Shown: positions 21,686 to 33,510 of the stretch, piece after piece
Layout: each line of letters opens with the position of its first letter
How positions within the stretch are numbered: the stretch's first letter is position 1
From: Cunninghamia lanceolata
Lineage: Eukaryota > Streptophyta > Pinopsida > Cupressales > Cupressaceae
Reading direction: 5' to 3'
Assembly: GCA_027924645.1 (NCBI GenBank)
Contig: BSBN01000860.1
Coordinates: forward strand, 8,556,001-8,620,000
Length of the DNA stretch: 64,000 nucleotides
The notes under the pieces: model-generated
The model's database searches: none
The model's input: only the letters and a program-made list of their open reading frames with translations
Told to the model about the DNA's origin: nothing
Translations under genes and position numbers: made by a program

Positions 21686-24600
21686 TTAATCCAATGAACC
21701 ATCTAGGTCTTCTCTACTCTTTATTGTGTCAAGTATGGCCTCATGGTCATAGTCATGTACCTTCCACAAGGTCTTGTTTAAAGGTCTACCTCGATATTGT
21801 ATCAAATGAACATTGGTTGCCATGACAAGGTTGGAGTAATGAAGAATCTTCTGATGCGTGTCAAAGTCCTCAAATAGCCAAACATTAAGACTCTTATGTG
21901 GGTACCTTCTAAGCCATGTTCTAGTAACAACCACTGAGCCTGTAGGGTATTCGATGTTTTCTCCATCTGTAATCGGGGCCTCCAATTTCTTTTTGGCCTC
22001 AACACAATGACACAAGTAATAATCTATTTCCTCTTCGTTATCTTCATCTGTAATAACTGCATAAACATGCCCTACAATGATATGTGCAGCAAATTAGATG
22101 AAATTAATCAACATTACAAAAATACTACAAAGTTTATTAGGAATTTCAAATTTAACTATGCAAGTAGATATATTACCCAGTTAAACTAGATCTAATATGT
22201 GGTCAAAGTCAACTGATGATTCCATCTCTGTCAATCCCAATGTCGTCGGGGGTCGATACGTGTCAAGTGGGCAAAGATAACTGAATTGCCATTCGTCAAC
22301 CCACTCCCTTAACTCGCACTCATTCTAGGCTTGAATTGTACATGTAGAACAAAAGCACACCATCTTTCGTGTATGTATACTCCATGAACTTGCAATTGAG
22401 CTTCTGATAGAGTGTAGCTCACTTGACCCTATCAGTGTACAATAGTCCTCATATGGTGCAATGTTAGTATCATCTATCAACCAAAAAAATCTACGAACTA
22501 AAGACTTACCTTGATTACCTATACCCATCGAAGAATTACACCACTCGATGATTGATTTTGCATCTGTCATCTTTACATTATCTTTATACTTTAGTTGTTC
22601 TTGTGCTATGGCTCTTTTGATACATGCTCTTGCACCATCATGCTCCCCCTTTCCACGCCTAGCCTCACAAAAGTTCCACATATGTTGAACACCTATAATA
22701 TTATGCCTCCTACTCAGCCAATAGAAATTTCACAAGTTCTTGAATTGTGATGCACAGTTATCTGACCATATGATATGCTAATTGAATGATATGCCCCTTC
22801 TAGCTAGATCATTGTAGAACACCTGAAAAATAACCTTGCACAAACTCTGCTGAATACGTGAGATCATCGCTTATATAAAAATGATACTCCCTTATGATCT
22901 TTCTATCATCCTCTGTACTATCATTTGCATGAATGAATGAGATGTGCACAAACATAGAAACATGTGTTGAGTTATAATATTGGGATTGCACCTCACACTG
23001 TGGCTGTAGACTGTAGTTCTCTACAAAGTTGACAACTGAAACAATGCTACCAACTGGAAATGTGTCCTTGCATAACTTGAATTGCAAGTCCAACCATCGA
23101 GCTCTATGGGCATGTCTTACATACTCATACACTATGTTGTCACAAAATATAGGCATAAATTGATACACTGGTATCTTTTGAATAACATATTCACACCTCT
23201 TTGCTTCTTTACCATCTCTTGTATTGTATGCCACTATTTTATACTTGTCAAACTCTACTAGTTTGTTTCCAACCGCATGTGTTATTTCCATATGTTCACA
23301 TATTGGCATACGTTGCAAGCCACCGTAATGCTGACATGTGCCATCCAAGCATAATTTCCTGTAGAATAATTGACCTTCCTCTCTATTACATAAAATCATT
23401 GAAATGAAGTCTCTTGAGGTAGTTGGTGGGGCACATCTGCCATAATCCTACAAAACATTACTAGTATGCAAATCTAAACATATAGACCGATAAACATCAA
23501 AATGGTTAGAAAATTCAATATGTAATCTACAACAAGTAGTGCGTGTGTGATTTATTTTGACAAAGAAAGGTTTTAGCATTTCAAACTATCTTTGAGAAAT
23601 TTTAATTTGAGGATACTTCTCTAGAAATTTACCAAAAAACTCTGTTTGAGTCATATCCAAAAAATGCTTTGGATGTGGCTCATGGTTTCGACTACCAATT
23701 CTCCTTCTTACCACATCCCTTTGATTCAGAGATACCCTTGTGTAATTATTCCAAAAGTCTTCAATTAATGATCTCAAAGCTTCAACAACAACTTTGTCTT
23801 TTCGTGGGAGTCTCCCAGAGAATGCCCACAATTTATTAGTTCTTGGATCCTCAACTCTTTACAATCTTCCAACAGCTCTCATTAGAGTTTTTCTATTTAT
23901 TTTCAATGATTGACTTATCTTTCTAATGAGGCAAGCTTTTTTGTTTGTTGGCTTACAATTGTCGATGTAATGACACATCGTGTGACATTACTATCCTTGG
24001 TGCATGAGGTGGAACCCACACTCTCATACGCACTCATTAGATTCTTGACGATTGATTTTTCACTTGATGCATTCGATGTTCTTAGGCCAAGAATCTTCAT
24101 AGTGGGCCTAAATTTGAGATTTCTCATCAGTTCAACAAAGAGTTGACATCTTTCGATTTCATTTAAATTCTCAACGAATAATTTCCATATCTTATTTGCA
24201 TATCTTGGCAAGTACGCATGGGAATCTTATCCTGCATGGGCTTCAATACATTCTCATCAATATCAATTAGAAACTTAGGCCTCCTATGCAAAATTCTAGG
24301 AGGTGTTTTATTTGGTAAAGTAGACTAAACATTAGAAATTTATTCAATATTTACTTGAGATGAGATAGATGACGTACCTTCAATTGGAGATAAAAAGGTT
24401 GAAAATGACATACCTTCAACTTGAGGTGTGAATGACAGCATGTGACCAACTTGAGAAAAAAATGTAGATGTGCCTTCTACTTCACCTGTGAAAGATGGAG
24501 TGTCTCCAATTCGAGAAGATAATGATGGTGTTCCTTCAACTTGACATGTGGACAATGGAGTGCCTCTAACTTGGAGATTCACTTTCCTCATTGCAAGAAG

Positions 24601-24850
24601 GTTTTGTATTCATTCCCTTTGTTGCACCAATTCCACCTCTCTCTTAGCTTCGTTAGACGTGTCACGTTCCTCTTCAATTGGCAATGGTGGAATATCTTCT
24701 TGTATAGTTGACAATTTCCTACTTTCCTAAATTCACCTCATTCTTTCTCTTTTCCTCTCATTCTCAGCTTCATGCTCTTCTAGTGTTAGATTCTTTTCTC
24801 ATTTCCTCAACATGATGATGATTTCTACAAGCATGAAGAAGAAGACAATG
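21686..24850 (-). pseudogene. Element A transposase, DDE type, unassigned superfamily
   Basis: Reading 24850 to 21686. N-terminal charged, coil-like segment (IQEDIPPLPIEEERDT) and about four 20-residue repeats (VEGTPSLSSRIG type, 24600-24350). Then a helix-turn-helix-like KISQSLKINRKTLMRAVGRL (about 23915-23860). The catalytic region includes HFYISDDLTYSAEFVQ (near 22860), IIWSDNCASQFKN (near 22770) and RGKGEHDGARACIKRA (near 22640). The C-terminal exon (22071-21686, acceptor TTGTAG) begins GHVYAVITDEDN and contains KILHYSNLVMATN. All these blocks recur in order in element B. Frameshifts occur near 22850 and 23580; stops near 22325 (TAG) and at the KNL-stop-NFY position. The protein would cut and move the element in the nucleus. 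SDD and WSD supply Asp residues; the third acidic residue may be in GEHDG, an inference. Confidence 0.72.
24380..24600 (-). repeat. 60-bp coding repeat in transposase N terminus
   Basis: CCTTCAACTTG-like unit starts fall at about 24412, 24472 and 24533, a 60-bp period. It encodes 20-residue repeats with V-E-G-T/M-P-S cores. Confidence 0.75.
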
Positions 24851-27800
24851 ATCATTAGAAATTTTATAATGACAATGAATAGCACAGTCAAAATGAATAA
24901 CAAGGTTTTACAAACTTCTGAATAAGACACCTCATATCAAGATAACTTGAACATACATAAGTCATGGAGTATGCATTTGAACACACATATACACTTGAAT
25001 CTAGTTTGAATAGAAGAGAGGAGGATGAACTTGGAGGAAGAAATAAGTTATACCCTATTTTCATGCATTTTCCAAGTGGAAAGGGTGGCTAAATAGTGGT
25101 TCTTTGTGAATTTGAATGCAACCTGGCTAAGTAAGTGTTCCTATAGCATATGTAGACCTATTTAAAGGTGAATCAAGTGTTATTTTATCTTGGGTTGGAG
25201 TGGATATGAGATTTTCATTAAAACCCCCTTATTTGTGAAGAAATGAAGGGTTTTCTAGTTTGCACCCTAGATGAGCATGGCTATACTAACCAATGGTGGA
25301 ATTTGAAGTTTTGTGACATATAGATCTTCTATTTTTGGGTTTGGAGTGGTTATTGAATGATCCTAGGGTACTTGATTTGTTAATTGGACCAAATTAGGCC
25401 TATTTCTAGAGAGGGCTAGTCATAGAACTCACATTTTTCCTAAAACAAGGGCATGAAATATTTTGATATGTTGTTCTACTCCATAATGGGTGTCTAAATA
25501 CTTTTTGGTTTATGGGTTGGCTGATTTTACACAAAGTTATGCACATTTTTCAAGTTTGGAAGGCTACTAGGCCTTAAGGAGTAATTTGTGGATCAAACAT
25601 TGGTTGATGTTTCCAAGCACTAAAAGTGGAAAAATTGGTTTGAATATATTATATTGACATGGTGTATTCTTGTGTTAGGGTTAGGGAATATCTTGGAGCC
25701 CTTATGCCTTATGATGCCCTTAAGCACCTAGTTGGGTCATTGCAAGATTTTGGTTTATGGTTGAGTTGATTTGTGAAATATGGTATCAATGCTTTGAATT
25801 CCTTCTTATGTCTGCATCATAAATGATCATGCCACTTGAATGGGAGTGTGGATCTGGGAGTTTGGCAACCTAAATAAGGACTATTTACTGAGTTTAGGGG
25901 TCTATGGAAAGTTTGAAGGCAAGTTCCTTTGTAATATAGGCCTAATTAACCCTTTTAGGACAGCGAATAAGGTCAATTTTGAGGCATATTGTCCAAAGGA
26001 ATCTATACTAAATTCAATATATGTTATGCAACTTGGTAATGGGTATTCTAAACATTCATTGAAGTTTGGGTTTGAAACCTTATGGCGAAAATAAGTCAGA
26101 AAAACCCCTTGAGTAGGGCTACTAGGATTTGAGGGCTTGGGCAAATTGGTTGCTAAGAGGGGATCCTTGTGACTTGAAGAGTGGTTTAGTTGGTTCTAGT
26201 TGGTGAAAATAATCTTGTTAGATGCCTCATCTACTTCATATGAAGGTCTAAACCCTAGTTGTGTGTTGGAGACTTAATGCATTGAAGGGTCATTGAGAGA
26301 GTTTGTGAGTCAAATCAAGAACACAAGTTTGTGAAACTTTGTAAAACCAAGTTGTTGTCACCTTGTAGTGCATCATTTGGGAGCCTATTTCAAACATTCT
26401 AAAGGGGAAAATTGAATGGTTGTATCTCTAAGAAGTAGAAATATGAAGTAGTAAATTGTAGAATGATGCACAAAGCAAACACCACTATGGAGCATATTTT
26501 CCATAGCAAGGATGGAAAAAGAAGTAACTCTCCAAAACTAAGGGAAGAGAAAGGCCAAAACAAACTCAAAGAAGATAATAAACAAGTTGATTTGAGTATG
26601 TATAAAGCTAACAACTATTTGTCTTATTTCAAGGTTGGAGGATATTGTTATGACAAGTGTTGGAAGATTCATCTAGAGATTCACGCAAATGACAAACGCA
26701 AGAGTAAGCAACCACAAAGCAAAAAAAGCACACTAAAACATCAAATTGAAAGAGAGAACAACTCTCACATTAGTCTACATCAACATTCAATGATGTTAGT
26801 ATGTAATGATACTTGGATAGATTATTTACTTGATTTGCAAAGGAGATAAGTGTGAGTTGCTTTCATTTGTAGGGGCATTTGATTAGCACTCCAAGTTTTT
26901 CCTATGGATTGAGTTGTGTTCAATTTTTTTACTTGTAGAGCAAGCAAGTAGTACATTTCACTCACTATGGGTGATTATGAGAAGTATGGCCACTTGGAGG
27001 TGAAGAAAGGACAAGGAAAATACAGAATGTAAGAGCTAGTGATGACATGTTTTGGGTATTGTAAGCATGCACATTTATGTTCCATAGTAACATAAATGTT
27101 GTAGCATGTAACATAGATGACTTGTAGCATTGTGTAGCATAACAGTGATGGTTTTCATTATTGTAATGTGCACAAACTCTTATCTCATCTGTAGCATGTG
27201 CATAGTTGTAGGAAGAGAACTCTTTACACATTCATTGTAAATAGTGTATAAATGTATGAATTTCATTGTACATAGATGCAATAAGAAGGACCACTTTGTA
27301 ATAAATTATAACTTTCATAGCATTGTAAAATGACCTTCAAATGCAAGGAGGGTCATACATGGCAGCAGGGTTATATATAGACTATGATAGTGGACTATTA
27401 TATAGACTTACATGACTATCCTACACACATGAAAACCTCCTTTTTAGTGTTTTAGCTCCTTGTAACTCCCTTTGTATCATCTTATGTCATCCTAGGGCAA
27501 AAAATAAGAGTCTTCCAAAATCAATTTTGGCTCCATGTATACACTTGAATATGAGTATGACAAACAATTGTTCACTAAAATTATTTTATGAAGTATTTGA
27601 TAATGTTTTTCTCTTGTATAGCTGAAAATAGGTGAAATAAAGGCATGAAGGGCCGAAACAAGGTGGAAACACGAGGAATTTGGAGTCTCTTTGACTAAAC
27701 TAACTGATATACCTAGACACATATATGTCTTAGAACATAAAGAACATAAAAAACATAAAGACATAAAGACATAAAGAACATAAGAACATATATATATGTG

Positions 27801-28314
27801 AATTAAAATTGAACATACCTTAGAATTTGATATTGCAGTTCACCAATTCTCCAAAAGATGGCTTCAAAATCCTCAAATTCTTATTTTTCTCAAGTTTGAT
27901 TATGAATTCTATATAATTCTAGAATAGGATTAGTAAAATTTATGTAAAAAACAAACATATATCATCAAATTCAATCTATATATCAATGGTAATTAGATTT
28001 GAAACCAAATTACACATGAAGCATGAAACTTTTAGTTTAAATAATCAAATTTTCTCTAAAAACATGAAAAATCACTTCTTCTACGTTGAAAAAACAAAAA
28101 AAAGGTGGTGGATTCATATAAAAATGATTCTCAATTAGTCAACCAACATGAAAAGCATTTTCTTGTCTAATATACTCGTGAAAAGAAGGAATAACAGGCA
28201 TGTGGGGTTTGAAACACATATCCCACATGCTTTTTTACCATTTTCCATGCTTCCAATAATGCGAGCACATTATGGGAAGCATGATAACATAAAGGTAACC
28301 TTGTATCTACATGA
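24851..28314. other. No gene seen upstream of the element A transposase
   Basis: About 3.4 kb of AT-rich sequence with only short frames. The first few hundred bases upstream of 24850 may include the transposase promoter. A small (AACATAAAG)n-type array is at about 27732-27795. Nothing else resembles a known family. Confidence 0.45.
27732..27795. repeat. Short AACATAAAG-type microsatellite
   Basis: Runs of AGAACATAAAG and AGACATAAAG repeat about six times and end in TATATATATG. Confidence 0.7.
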
Positions 28315-28765
28315 GAGAGTCTCTCTCTCTCTTCATTTCTCTATCCTATATATAAAGAGGGATCGGGAGACATGGAGAGATAGAGAGGGACATGGAGATA
28401 GAGAGGATAGGTGGAGATAGAGACGGGGAAAGGGAGATATGGGTATCGAGATAGAGAAAGGGGCCTATAGAGGGAGAAAGATAGAGATACATATTTATAG
28501 AGAGGGGAGATATAGGGAGATAGATCTAGCAAGGGAGAGATAGATAGGGAAATACAGAGAGAGGTAAAGAGGGGTATATTAAGAGATGGGGTTATGAGGA
28601 TAGATAGCTCGATAGGGAAAGAGATCAAGAGATGTGTAGAGACATAGGGAGAGAGATTTCAAGAGGTAGAAGGATGGGGAGAGAGATAAAGAGGAGGAGG
28701 AGAGAGAGGTAGCAAGGGATAGATTAAGAGATAGGGATCCATATGTCCAAAGAGATAAAGATAGG
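28315..28765. repeat. GA-rich low-complexity block
   Basis: Irregular GAGAGATAGAGAGG and GGGAGATAGAG repeats. Open frames on either strand are compositional. Confidence 0.85.
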
Positions 28766-29789
28766 GATCCCTATTCTCCCCTCTACCTAAACCATAAAAT
28801 TAAACCTATAAAACAAAAACCCTAAACCCTTAATAATGCCCCTAACCCCTAACCCTAAACCCTAAAATCCAGCAACCCTAAACCCCTAAGGTCCCTAAAC
28901 CATAAAACCTGGAAGCAAAGGTAGGTATAATTAGAGAGAGGGATAGAGGAGGCAAAGTTATCTCTCCTAGGCTCAATCTCCTATGTATCTCCCTATTCGC
29001 CTCTCTACCTAAACCATAAACCTTAACCTCTAAACCTTAACCCCTAACCCCTAAACCATAAACCCTAAACCCTAAATAATGTCCCTAAACCCTAACCCCT
29101 AACCCCTAAACCCTAAAAATGAGCAACCCTAAACCCCAAAACCCCTAAGGTCCCTAAACATTAAAACCTAGAAGCAACCCTAAACCTCTATCTCCCTCTC
29201 TCCTAATCTCTATTGGTTCCCTCGCTCTATCTCTCTCTAAACCCTTAAACCTAACCCCTAAACTTAAGCAACCCTAAATGCCTAACATGTCAACCTTAAA
29301 CCCTAACCCCTAGACCCTAAACCCTAAACTCGAGCATCCCTAAACACCTAAAGCCTAAATAATTCCCCTAAACCCTTACCCTAAAACCTAAACCATATTT
29401 ACTTGAGAAACCCTAAACTCATGTAAACCTCAAATAGTGAGGAAGATAGAGATAGAAAGGTAGAGTTAGAGAAAGGGGATCGAAAGAGATCTAGCAAGAT
29501 AGAGAGATAGGGAGAGAGAGAGAGAGGAAGGTATAGTTAGAGAGAGGGATAGAGGAGACATAGATATCTCTCCCAGGCTCGATCTCCTATGTATCTCCCT
29601 ATTCGCCTCTCTACCTAAACCATAAACCTAAACCTCTAAACCTTAACCCCTAACCCCTAAACCATAAATAATGCCCTTAAACCCTAAACCCTAAAAATGA
29701 GAAACCCTAAACCCCTAACCCCTAAACCATAAAACCTAGAAGCAACCCTAAACCTCTATCTCCCTACCTCTCCCAATCTCTATAACGTG

Positions 29790-30185
29790 AAAACATGAAA
29801 ACATTAAGCTTTCATTCCAACCAAATTCATTCTTAATCAATCCCAAATCATCCCTAATCCATTCAATTTCATCTCTAATCATCCCTAAATCACTTCTAAT
29901 CAGTCCTAAACCACTTCACACCATCCCAAATCACATCCAAATCAATTTAACTTCATCCCTAATCATTTTCCAATCAACCTGGATTTCATCTCAAATACCA
30001 TCCCTAAACTATACTTAAATCATTCTAATCATTCCCTAATCAGGACTAAACCACTTCAGACCATCCCTAAAACCATTCTAATCATTCCCAAATCATTCCT
30101 AATCTAGTCCTTTTCACCTCTCATCATCCCTAAACCAATCCATTTCATCCCAACTCCATCCCAAATCAATCTAAGCTCCATCTCA
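29790..30185. repeat. Degenerate AATCATCCC-type simple repeat
   Basis: Variants of AATCATTCC, AATCATCCCTAAA and ACCATCCC run through the stretch without a fixed period. It may derive from the CCCTAAA field. Confidence 0.6.
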
Positions 30186-30455
30186 AATGATCCCAAAAAT
30201 AATCAAAATTAAACAAATACCTCACCAGCAACCATTAGAAGATCATAGTGCCAATCTGTTATTCATTTGCACCATTTTGTATATCATATGTGCCAATATG
30301 TTCCTTAGTAGCACCTACCTATCAATCACAAACATCATTTTACACCTAGCCAATCACAGGTGTCATTCTACCCTCTGCCAACCATAGGATCCATCAGAAC
30401 ATCATAAGCACCAATATGTTAGTCATTTACACCATTCTATACATCATATATACCA
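30186..30455. other. Short non-repetitive stretch inside the telomere-like field
   Basis: A unit with CAATATGTT(C/A)-TTAG...ACCATT(T/C)T(A/G)TA...ATCATAT appears twice (about 30262-30310 and 30405-30450). No gene is seen. Confidence 0.4.
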
Positions 30456-31320
30456 ACCATAAACCCTAAACCTGATCAACCCTAAACTTGATCAACCCTA
30501 AACCCTTATCTCCTTGTCTCTATCATCCCTCTACCTCTCAATCTCTCTGCCTATGTCTTTGGCCATGTCCATCACCCTCTATCTCCCTATCTCTCCCTCT
30601 CTAAACTCCTAACCCCTAAACTCTAAACCTGACCAACCCTAAACCCCTATCTCCTTGTCTCTATCATCTCTCTACCTATCAATCTCTTTGGCTATGTCTC
30701 TGGCCATGTCCCTCATCCTCTATCTCTATATCTCTCCCTCTCTAAACTCCTAACCCCTAAACCCTAAACCTGATCAACCCTAAATCTGATCAACCCTAAA
30801 CCCTATCTCCTTGTCTCTATCATTCCTCTATCTCTCAATCTCTCTGCCTATGCCTCTAGCCATGTCCCTCACCCTCTATCTCCCTATGTCTCCCCTTGGT
30901 CTCCTCTATATCTCCCTATCAGTCCTCTCTCTCTAAACCCTAACCTAAACCTCTAAACCTTAACCCCTAACCCCTAAAACATAAACCTTAAGTTACCCTA
31001 TATAATGCCCCTAAACCCTAACCCCTAACCCCTAAACCCTAAAACTGAGCAACCCTAAACCCCAAACCTCTAAACCATAAACCTTGGAAGCAACTCTAAA
31101 CCTCTATCTCCCTAGATCTCTCCCAATATCTATCAATCCCCTCACTCTCTCTCTATAAACCCTAACCCCTAAACCCTAAACCTGAGCACCCTAAATCCCT
31201 AACACCTAAACCCTAACCCCTAAACCCTAAAATTGAGCAGCCCTAAACCCCTAAACCCTAAATGATTCCCCTAAACCCTAAACTTAAGCAACCCTAAACT
31301 CATAAATCCAACCCACCCTC

Positions 31321-31560
31321 TCTCTCTCTCTCCAAAACAAGAAAACTAGGACTCTCTATCTCTCTCTCTCCCTATCATCAAGTATCTCTCCTGGGTTTCT
31401 CTCCCCTCCATCTCCATCCTCTCTCCCTTTTCCTCCCTCTCGCTCTCCCTTGTCGACAAAGAACATAGAAATGTAAGAAAAATAGGACATGTAAAGATGG
31501 ATGAGGATGTAAATTGGGATTCAATGAAATGGAAACAAGATAATTTATGAAATTTCATTG
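31321..31560. repeat. CT-rich low-complexity block
   Basis: TCTCTCTCTCTCC and TCCATCTCCATCC runs to about 31450, then ordinary sequence to 31560. Confidence 0.75.
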
Positions 31561-32045
31561 GAGGGGAAGAATGAGGAGGAGAGGTAGAGAAAGGAGGGAA
31601 GTAGAAAGTGAGAGAGAGGCTATGAGGTAGAGACAGGATGGAAGTAGAGAGTGGGAGAGGACCGTAGGAGGTAGATAGGGCAAGGAAGAAGAGAGAGAGG
31701 GTAGGAGGTAGACAGGGGAGGGAAGTAGAGACTAAGAGAGAGGGTAGGAGGTAGACAAGGGAGGGAAGTAGAAAGTGAGAGAGAGGATAAGAGGTAGAGA
31801 GGGAGGGGGAGAAGAGAGTGAGAGAGAAGGTAGGAGGTAGAGAGGCAAGGGAATCAAAGACTCAGAAAGAGGGTAGGAGGTAGATAGGAGAAGGAAGTAG
31901 AGAGTGAGAGAGACAGTAGAAGGTAGATAGGGGAGGGAAGAAGAGAGTGAGAGAGAAGGTGGGAGGTAGAGAGGGGAGGGAAGCAGAGACTTAGATAAAG
32001 GGTAGGACATAGAGAGGGGAGAGAAATAGAGAGAGAGAGAGAGAC
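31561..32045. repeat. 43-bp GA-rich minisatellite, about ten units
   Basis: The marker G(G)GTAGGAGGTAGA recurs at about 31700, 31744, 31786, 31830, 31873 and 31915, period 42-44 bp. The rest of each unit is GGGGAGGGAAGTAGAGA-like. The SLSLYFSPLS-type minus-strand frames are repeat translations. Confidence 0.88.
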
Positions 32046-32052
32046 GATAGGA

Positions 32053-32262
32053 AGTACAGCTGCCCTTGTAGACATGTATGTAAAGTGTGGAAGCATAGAC
32101 AAGGCATGTCAATTGTAAGATGTAACACCTCAAAGAGATGTTCTATAATGGAATGCAATGATTTCAAGATGTGCAAAAAATGGATTTGTTGAAAAGGCTT
32201 TAGAAACTTTCAAGCAAATGCAATTGGCATGTGTGTTGCCAGTTATGCTCAGCTTTGTTTGA
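32053..32262 (+). pseudogene. PPR (PLS-type) fragment
   Basis: Translates as AALVDMYVKCGSIDKACQL, then PQRDVL, WNAMISRCAKNGFVEKAL and ETFKQMQLACV, a clear L/S-type PPR pair, with stops after CQL and after DVL. About 70 residues survive. It begins right at the end of the 43-bp minisatellite and ends just before the right-end repeat of element A. It resembles the fragment at 16220-17300 and may come from the same source gene. Confidence 0.85.
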
Positions 32263-32299
32263 TGTGTTTTTATTAATTTTTAGCAAAATCTAGAGATAA

Positions 32300-33055
32300 T
32301 CTGGAGCATGCTCCCCATTAGGATGGCACTTTTGTTAATTAAAACTCAAAAAAAATACCACCATAATCTTAAGCTCTCTGTTAGCTATCTAACCATATAA
32401 TTTTTTTCACATTTTGAGTACGTTTAGTGTTTCATCTTGAATTTCTTTTGTTAGTGTGTCCAGTTTTTGTCAAAAACCACTCTCTAGTATTTTTGACTTT
32501 TTTTAACCATTCATTGAAAATTGAAATAAGTTATATTTTTAGAAACTAGACTCCATTCTACACGAATTCAAAAAAAAAAAAAATTTGATTAGTTTTCAAA
32601 CATTTTAGGGGGGAGCATGCTCAAATTTTTGTTTTTCAAGATGTGTCCACTTTAAAAATTACTAAAAAATCAATTATTCATTAAAAAATTATCAGAAAAA
32701 TCAGGGATAAACTACATGGTGTTACCTAATTTCTCACTAGAGTGATTATTGAAATACTAAAAAGAGTTAATATTTTAGGGGGAGCACACCAGACGCTATG
32801 TTATGTTTTTTTTCAAAAAAACAAGACCAATTTGTGTGCTCCCCCTTTTTGAACCCCTTAATCTCAACCATTTTTAGAAACATTTAGTAGTTTAGAAACT
32901 AGATTCGGAGCACTACAACTCTTGTTTTTGTTCCATCTTCAAATTTTGAGTGTAGCTATCTTCAATTTCTCATCCAACATCAATGTTTCTTGATTTCAAA
33001 AAAAAAGTGGCAACTTAAGACCCCATTTTGGTCCCTCATCTTTGTGCACTTACCC
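32300..33055 (-). repeat. Element A right-end repeat
   Basis: Read inward from 33055 it begins GGGTAAGTGCACAAAG. It then carries blocks such as TTGCCACTTTTTTTTTG, TCCGAATCTAG, AGGGGGAGCACAC and ATTTTTTAATGA. Most of it (33055-32440) matches 60012-60560 in opposite orientation. It adjoins the second part of the split copia LTR. Confidence 0.75.
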
Positions 33056-33510
33056 AGGAGTTAAGAGTTGAAACTTTAGAATTAGACTCCTTGAAGACTC
33101 ACAATTCTTATTCTAGAACCACAAGACAAGATGTTGCAATGCCGAGAAATGCGGAGCACATTACCAATTCCCTGTTTTGGAGAAATACTCTGTTCATGCC
33201 TTAGACAATTTTCTCAATAACAGTTGGATGAAAAAGATAAGAATACCACTACTCCACAACCTCCTAAGAGACACTTATGGGTGCATACCAAGTATGATGA
33301 ACTTCAGAAGATAGGATGCTTACAAGTCATTCTTCATTCTTTCAGACTTCAGTAATGTTGACTTTGCATCTGCAACATACTCTGTCATCTTGTCTGCTTA
33401 TGCAACATACCTTGTCAAAATCTAAACATCATGCTGACTCTACATCATATTGTGGATAGACATCACTATGGGTTGACATCAATGACAACACTATATACAT
33501 ATTGCCAACA
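33056..33510 (-). repeat. copia solo LTR, second part
   Basis: It ends GTTGACATCAATGACAACAC...ATTGCCAACA, as copia-1 and copia-2 LTRs end GTTGACATCAATGACAACAC...CTTGCAACA, and has CAATTTTCTCAAT upstream as they do. No polypurine tract follows at 33511, so this is an outer end. It completes the LTR begun at 12690. Confidence 0.7.

Larger units (their letters stand above)
28780..31320 (+). repeat. Interstitial telomere-like (CCCTAAA)n field mixed with CT-rich blocks
   Basis: CCCTAAA and CCCCTAAC/CCCTAACC variants occur in clusters at about 28800-28915, 29000-29170, 29230-29420, 29615-29760, 30460-30500, 30595-30640, 30745-30810 and 30940-31310. Between clusters are CTATCTCCCTATCTCT-type blocks and a GA block at 29420-29560. 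CCCTAAA is the plant telomere unit, but arrays here are short, degenerate and embedded within element A, so this is interstitial. Confidence 0.9.
13714..33055. mobile_element. Element A: large DNA transposon with convergent accessory and transposase genes
   Basis: Left end AGAGTAAATACAAGGAG then ATGGGGGACCAAAA; right end read inward GGGTAAGTGCACAAAG then ATGAGGGACCAAAA. These form imperfect terminal inverted repeats. AGG occurs at 13711-13713 and at 33056-33058, a candidate 3-bp duplication. Outside the ends, the two pieces of one copia LTR fit together. Inside are ORF1 (plus) and transposase (minus), convergent as in element B. It also contains PPR fragments, a satellite array and telomere-like repeats. 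The left end is uncertain by a few bases because GGGTAA is GAGTAA there. Confidence 0.65.

Noticed and set aside
26463..26849. 128-residue frame as a host gene
   Set aside because: Lys/Asn/His-rich with no recognisable domain, no splice context, and inside element A.
28780..31320. A true chromosome end
   Set aside because: Arrays are short, degenerate and flanked on both sides by transposon sequence.
28341..32133. Ser/Leu/Pro-rich frames
   Set aside because: Compositional frames of GA/CT-rich repeats and the 43-bp minisatellite.
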